Assembly: GCF_001865675.1 (NCBI RefSeq)
Contig: NZ_CP011319.1
Span: forward strand, 1,612,001 to 1,676,000
Source: Janthinobacterium sp. 1_2014MBL_MicDiv
GTDB taxonomy: Bacteria; Pseudomonadota; Gammaproteobacteria; Burkholderiales; Burkholderiaceae_D
DNA length: 64,000 bases
Direction of reading: 5' to 3'
Below the pieces are notes generated by a model that had not been told where the DNA came from, searched no databases, and saw nothing but the letters and a program-made list of their open reading frames with translations. Shown piece after piece: positions 60,213-64,000 of the stretch (position 1 is its first letter; every line of letters starts with the position of its first letter). A program made the translations under genes and the position numbers.

Positions 60213-62338
60213 GCGAGCCATTCGACGGCGGACTCACGCCGGCCAGGCTGAGGGAGCAGGCCGAACAACTGGCGGCGGAGTTGCGCCGGCAGGTGCCGCC
60301 GGTGCTGTCGAATGAAGAGGTGATGCGTCAGCTGCATGAGCTGCAGGTGAGCCAGATCGAGCTGGAGATGCAGAGCGCGGCGCTGGCCGAGCTGGAACAG
60401 CTGAAGAATGAATTTGAAAGCAGCCGCGACCGTTATGCGCAGCTGTATGAACAGGCGCCCGTCAGTTATTTTTCGCTGGCGCGCGAGGGCGTCATCACGC
60501 GCGCCAACGTGGCGGCCTGCGGCTTGTTGCAACGCGACAAGAACCAATTGCTGGGGCGGCGCTTCGAGCAGTTCGTCGCGCCGCATGCGCAGGGCGGCTT
60601 CCGGCGCTTCCTCGACACCGTCTTCACCAGCGGCGCGCGGCAAGTGCTCGAAGCGCAGCTGTTCGAAGGCGAAGCGGGCGGCACGGGCGGCATGGTGCGC
60701 ATCGAAGCCAATTTCGACACCGCCAGCGCCACGGCGCGCATGCTGGTGACGGACCTGGGCGACGAGCATGCGCGCGAGTCGGCGCTGCGGCGCGCCTTCG
60801 TCATCCTCGACACCATCCGCGAAGGCGTGCTGGTGACGGACAGCGGCAACCGCATCATTTCCGTCAATCCCGCCTTCACGGCCATCACCGGCTACCAGGC
60901 GGAAGAGGCGATCGGGCGCGACCCATCCTTCCTCGGCGGCGGCACGCACCTGCCGCAGTTTTATGAAGCCATGTGGCGCAGCCTGCAGCAGGATGGCAGC
61001 TGGTATGGCGAACTGGTCAACCGGCGCAAGAACGGCGAGCGTTTCGTCGAGTCGCTGTCGATCACGCCGATGCGCACGCCGGACGGCGCCATCAGCCACT
61101 TTGTCGGCGTGTTTTCCGATATCACGGAACGCAAGCTGGCCGAGGCCGCCTTGCGCGAGCTGCACCGCGAACTGGACCAGCGCGTCATCGACCGCACGGC
61201 CGAGCTGCTGCGGGCCAACCAGCACCTGCAGCTGGAAGTGCAGCAGCGCGAGCGGGCGCAGGAAGCCTTGCGCGATGCGGAGCGTTTCTTCCACGCCACC
61301 ATCGATTCGCTGACGGACCGCGTGCTGGTGCTGGACCAGGCGGGCAGCGTCGTGCATGCGAATCAGGCTTGCCTGGCCTTTGTCGGGCAGATGGAAAGGC
61401 CGCTGCATTACCTGGAATTTTGCGAGACGGATGCGCGCTGGCAGCGCAGCGCCGGACGCGAACTGGCTGCCGGCATCCGCTCCGTCATCACGGGCGGCAC
61501 CGACGCGTATGCGCTGGAATACGAATTCGCCGCGCGCAGCGGGCCGCGCTGGTCGCAGGCCAGGGTCAGCCGTTTCCTCGGCGAAGGCCCGCTGCGCGTG
61601 GTGGTGGCGCACACGGATATCACCGAACGCAAGCTGATGGATGGCGCGCTGCGCCAGTCGCACGCCCAGCTGCGCCAGCTGGCGCTGCACCTGGAGACGG
61701 CCAAGGAAGACGAGCGCAAGCGCATCTCGCGCGATATCCACGATGAACTGGGACAAAACCTGCTGGCGCTGCGCATCGACATCTCCATGCTCAGCGCGCG
61801 CACGGAAGGCTCGCATCCGCGCCTGCACGGCCGCGTCGGCGCCGTACTCAGCAATGTCGACACGACCATCAAGAGCGTGCGCGGCATCATGAACGAATTG
61901 CGCCCGATGGCGCTGGACCTGGGCTTGCAGGCCGCCATCGAATGGCAGGTGGGCGACTTCCGCAAGCGCAGCGGCGTCGCTTGCCGCCTGCTGATCCGCG
62001 ACGAAGCCCTGTTCGCCGCCATCGGCAGCCAGGTCGAGATCGTGCTGTTCCGCATCGTGCAGGAAGCGCTCAGCAATGTCATGCGCCATGCCCAGGCCAG
62101 CCAGGTCGAGATCGAGCTCAGTTCGGATGCCTGCGCCGTGTACGTGGCCATCAGCGACAACGGCATCGGCATCACGCCGCAGCAGCAGCGCAAGAAACAG
62201 TGCTTTGGCCTGATCGGCATTGCCGAGCGGGTGACGGCGCTGGGCGGGCACTTCGAGGTGGGCACGCCGGCCTCGGGCGACGGTTGCCGGCTGGCCCTGC
62301 AGATTCCCTTGCAAGGCGCGGGGCGGCCGGCCGTTTGA
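60209..62338 (+). CDS. PAS-domain sensor histidine kinase (NarL-type, HisKA_3)
   Basis: A 709-residue kinase with no membrane helix. After an N-terminal coiled coil, three PAS domains lie at about residues 75-190, 195-310 (FTAITGYQAEEAIGRDPSFL) and 350-480. The HisKA_3 dimerisation domain has DERKRISRDIHDELGQNLLA with the phospho-accepting H511. The ATPase domain has FRIVQEALSNVMRHAQASQV (N box) and VAISDNGIGI (G1). It overlaps the CheB-CheR gene (ATGA), so the two are one signalling unit. The expected NarL/FixJ response regulator is not seen nearby in the window. Confidence 0.93.
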   Translation: MSEPFDGGLTPARLREQAEQLAAELRRQVPPVLSNEEVMRQLHELQVSQIELEMQSAALAELEQLKNEFESSRDRYAQLYEQAPVSYFSLAREGVITRANVAACGLLQRDKNQLLGRRFEQFVAPHAQGGFRRFLDTVFTSGARQVLEAQLFEGEAGGTGGMVRIEANFDTASATARMLVTDLGDEHARESALRRAFVILDTIREGVLVTDSGNRIISVNPAFTAITGYQAEEAIGRDPSFLGGGTHLPQFYEAMWRSLQQDGSWYGELVNRRKNGERFVESLSITPMRTPDGAISHFVGVFSDITERKLAEAALRELHRELDQRVIDRTAELLRANQHLQLEVQQRERAQEALRDAERFFHATIDSLTDRVLVLDQAGSVVHANQACLAFVGQMERPLHYLEFCETDARWQRSAGRELAAGIRSVITGGTDAYALEYEFAARSGPRWSQARVSRFLGEGPLRVVVAHTDITERKLMDGALRQSHAQLRQLALHLETAKEDERKRISRDIHDELGQNLLALRIDISMLSARTEGSHPRLHGRVGAVLSNVDTTIKSVRGIMNELRPMALDLGLQAAIEWQVGDFRKRSGVACRLLIRDEALFAAIGSQVEIVLFRIVQEALSNVMRHAQASQVEIELSSDACAVYVAISDNGIGITPQQQRKKQCFGLIGIAERVTALGGHFEVGTPASGDGCRLALQIPLQGAGRPAV

Positions 62339-62437
62339 TGCGGCAATCGATACAGTAATTGCAGCAGGATAATTTTTGCCGACTCATGCAGGCTGGACAG
62401 GCTATACTTTCGCCTGCTTTTTATGGAGGGGCATATC

Positions 62438-64000
62438 TTGTTCAAAACAATCGTTTTACCAGTCGCCTTGCTGGGCGCGTTCGCCGGCGCACACGCCGAC
62501 GAAGGGCAGTGGCAACCACACCAACTGCCGCAGCTGAAATCCGAATTGAAAAGAGTGGGCATCGAGATTCCTGCCGAGAAACTGGCAGACTTGAGCAAGC
62601 ACCCGATGAGCGCCATCGTTTCGCTCGGCGGCTGCTCGGCCGCGTTCGTCTCCGACGCGGGCCTGGTGGTGACGAACCACCATTGCGCCTACGGCGCCAT
62701 CCAGCGCAATTCGACGCCCGAACACAACTACATCACCAACGGCTTCCTGGCCAAGACGCGCGCCGCAGAGCTGCCGGGCGGTCCGAACAGCCTCGTGTAT
62801 GTGACGGACAAGGTGGAAAACGTCAGCGAGCGCGTCCTGAAAGGCTTGACGGCCGACATGACGGGCCGCGCGCGCCATGAAGCCGTGGAAAAGCGCATCA
62901 AGGACCTGATCGCCGAATGCGAGACGGACAAGATGTACCGTTGCTCCGTGCCCGCCTTCCACCGCGGCCTCGAGTACTACCGCATCCGCCAGATGATGAT
63001 ACGCGACGTGCGCCTCGTGTACGCGCCATCGGACAAGATCGGCAACTTCGGCGGCGACATCGACAACTACGAATGGCCGCGCCACACGGGCGACTACTCG
63101 TTCCTGCGCGCCTACGTGGGCAAGGATGGCCGTCCGGCCGACCCGTCGCCGGACAACGTGCCCTACAAATCGAAGGATTTCCTGGTGGTCTCGGCCGAAG
63201 GCTTGAAGGCCGGCGACGGCATCTTGCTGGCGGGCTACCCCGGCCGCACGAGCCGCTACAAGCTGCCGTCGGAAATCCGCTTCGCGCGCGATACCGCCTT
63301 CCCGCTGAAAGTGTCGGAACTGCAAGCCGACCTGGCCGTGATGGCCGACGCCACGAATGGCGACGCGGCGGCCGCCGTGCGCTACGCCAGCGTGGTGAAA
63401 AGCATCAACAACGTGCTGAAGAAAACCCAGGGCTTGCTCGACGGCTTCGCGCGCAAGGATATCGCCGCCATCAAGGATGGCCAGGATGCCGAGTTCCGCG
63501 CCTGGTACGCCAAGCAGCCGAATGTCTCGTCGACCCTGCTGGCCGAACTGGACGCGGCGATCGCCAGCGACATGGCCCTCAGCGAAGAAGAGTTCGCCTG
63601 GTCCGTGGCCACCAACAGCGACCTGCTGAAGAGCGCGCGCTCGCTGTACCGCTTGTCGCAGGAGCGCCAGAAGCCGGACGCCGAGCGCGAATCGGGCTTC
63701 CAGCAGCGCGACCTGGCGTTCATCAAGGCCCGCCTGGCGCGCCTGGAGCAGTCGTACGTCAACAAGGTCGACCAGGCGCGTTTTGAGGCGGGCCTGAAGC
63801 GCTACGCCCAGCTGGCGGCGAAGAGCCATCCGCAAGGCCTGGACGCGCTGCTGCCGGCGCCGGCGGCCGTGGCGGCCCTGTACCAGCAGACGCAACTGGC
63901 CGACACGGCCAAGCGCCTGGCCTGGCTGGACAAGGACCAGGCTGCGATTGCCCAGTCCGACGACGCCTTCATGCAACTGGCCATCAAGCTGCAGCCGGTG
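62438..64000 (+). CDS. S46 family dipeptidyl peptidase, N-terminal part
   Basis: 521 codons are visible; the gene runs off the window. S46 peptidases (DPP7/DPP11 type) are periplasmic serine exopeptidases that release dipeptides. A signal peptide (FKTIVLPVALLGAFAGAHA) is followed by VVTNHHCAYGAIQ with the catalytic His (H81 or H82) and GGDIDNYEWPRHTGDYSFLR with the catalytic Asp. The nucleophile serine would lie beyond 64000. A TTG at 62438 is given as start because GGAGGGG sits 7 bases upstream; an in-frame ATG at 62423 overlaps that site and would add five residues. TATACT at 62403 may be its -10. Confidence 0.88.
   Translation, partial: MFKTIVLPVALLGAFAGAHADEGQWQPHQLPQLKSELKRVGIEIPAEKLADLSKHPMSAIVSLGGCSAAFVSDAGLVVTNHHCAYGAIQRNSTPEHNYITNGFLAKTRAAELPGGPNSLVYVTDKVENVSERVLKGLTADMTGRARHEAVEKRIKDLIAECETDKMYRCSVPAFHRGLEYYRIRQMMIRDVRLVYAPSDKIGNFGGDIDNYEWPRHTGDYSFLRAYVGKDGRPADPSPDNVPYKSKDFLVVSAEGLKAGDGILLAGYPGRTSRYKLPSEIRFARDTAFPLKVSELQADLAVMADATNGDAAAAVRYASVVKSINNVLKKTQGLLDGFARKDIAAIKDGQDAEFRAWYAKQPNVSSTLLAELDAAIASDMALSEEEFAWSVATNSDLLKSARSLYRLSQERQKPDAERESGFQQRDLAFIKARLARLEQSYVNKVDQARFEAGLKRYAQLAAKSHPQGLDALLPAPAAVAALYQQTQLADTAKRLAWLDKDQAAIAQSDDAFMQLAIKLQPV

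Noticed and set aside
59963..62314. Minus-strand open frame of 783 codons opposite the histidine kinase
   Set aside because: Antisense shadow; the kinase on the plus strand has all expected motifs.

Overview
The window is a piece of a GC-rich betaproteobacterial chromosome. It most likely comes from Oxalobacteraceae (Janthinobacterium, Duganella or Massilia type). This rests on the gene content: a nuo operon ending in a DUF2818 gene, an ispD-ispF pair, a CCXG-type PEP-CTERM protein, and heavy use of LysR regulators and inner-membrane exporters. The genus is inferred, since no rRNA is present. Nothing looks like a prophage, an integrated plasmid, a CRISPR array or a tRNA cluster.

Layout. 1-8.6 kb: the distal half of the respiratory complex I operon (nuoG end, nuoH, I, J, K, L, M, N, then DUF2818), closed by a strong intrinsic terminator. 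8.6-12.9 kb: a NUDIX hydrolase, a secreted HExxH protein, ispD, ispF, a secreted PQQ-type sugar dehydrogenase and a small unknown protein. 12.9-15.2 kb: a divergent MFS/TetR pair with visible operators, and an MmcQ/YjbR protein. 15.2-19.6 kb: a PEP-CTERM protein with a palindrome-rich leader, a two-gene operon of a trypsin-like protease and an FHA membrane protein, and ribA with an unusual leader. 19.8-24.5 kb: a Tat-exported PhoX phosphatase behind a textbook PhoB site array, then DoxX, pirin and a LysR regulator. 24.7-26.9 kb: a PAS-PAS-GGDEF(degenerate)-EAL protein.

26.9-45.2 kb is an accessory-type stretch of small regulator/transporter or regulator/enzyme modules (LysR/MFS, Lrp/EamA, LysR+MFS/nitronate monooxygenase, MarR/serine hydrolase). 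It also holds a cysteine-free glutaredoxin-fold protein, DUF4256, DUF5071 and DUF3820 proteins, a lipoprotein alpha/beta hydrolase followed by a tandem-repeat tract, a YeeE/YedE sulfur-compound transporter and a sodium:solute symporter. 45.3-47.9 kb: sppA, a small palindromic repeat element that touches the sppA stop codon, and a GNAT acetyltransferase.

48.3-57.5 kb: a complete MdtABC-type RND efflux operon with its own outer-membrane factor; all four genes overlap by 4 bases. 57.6-62.3 kb: a CheB-CheR-PAS fusion coupled to a three-PAS histidine kinase. The window ends inside an S46-family dipeptidyl peptidase.

I found no clearly new defence or mobile system. The most unusual items are the ribA leader, the tandem-repeat tract behind the lipoprotein hydrolase, the cysteine-free glutaredoxin-like protein, the palindromic element after sppA, the protease-FHA operon, and the Ala/Thr insert in the MdtC-like pump subunit.
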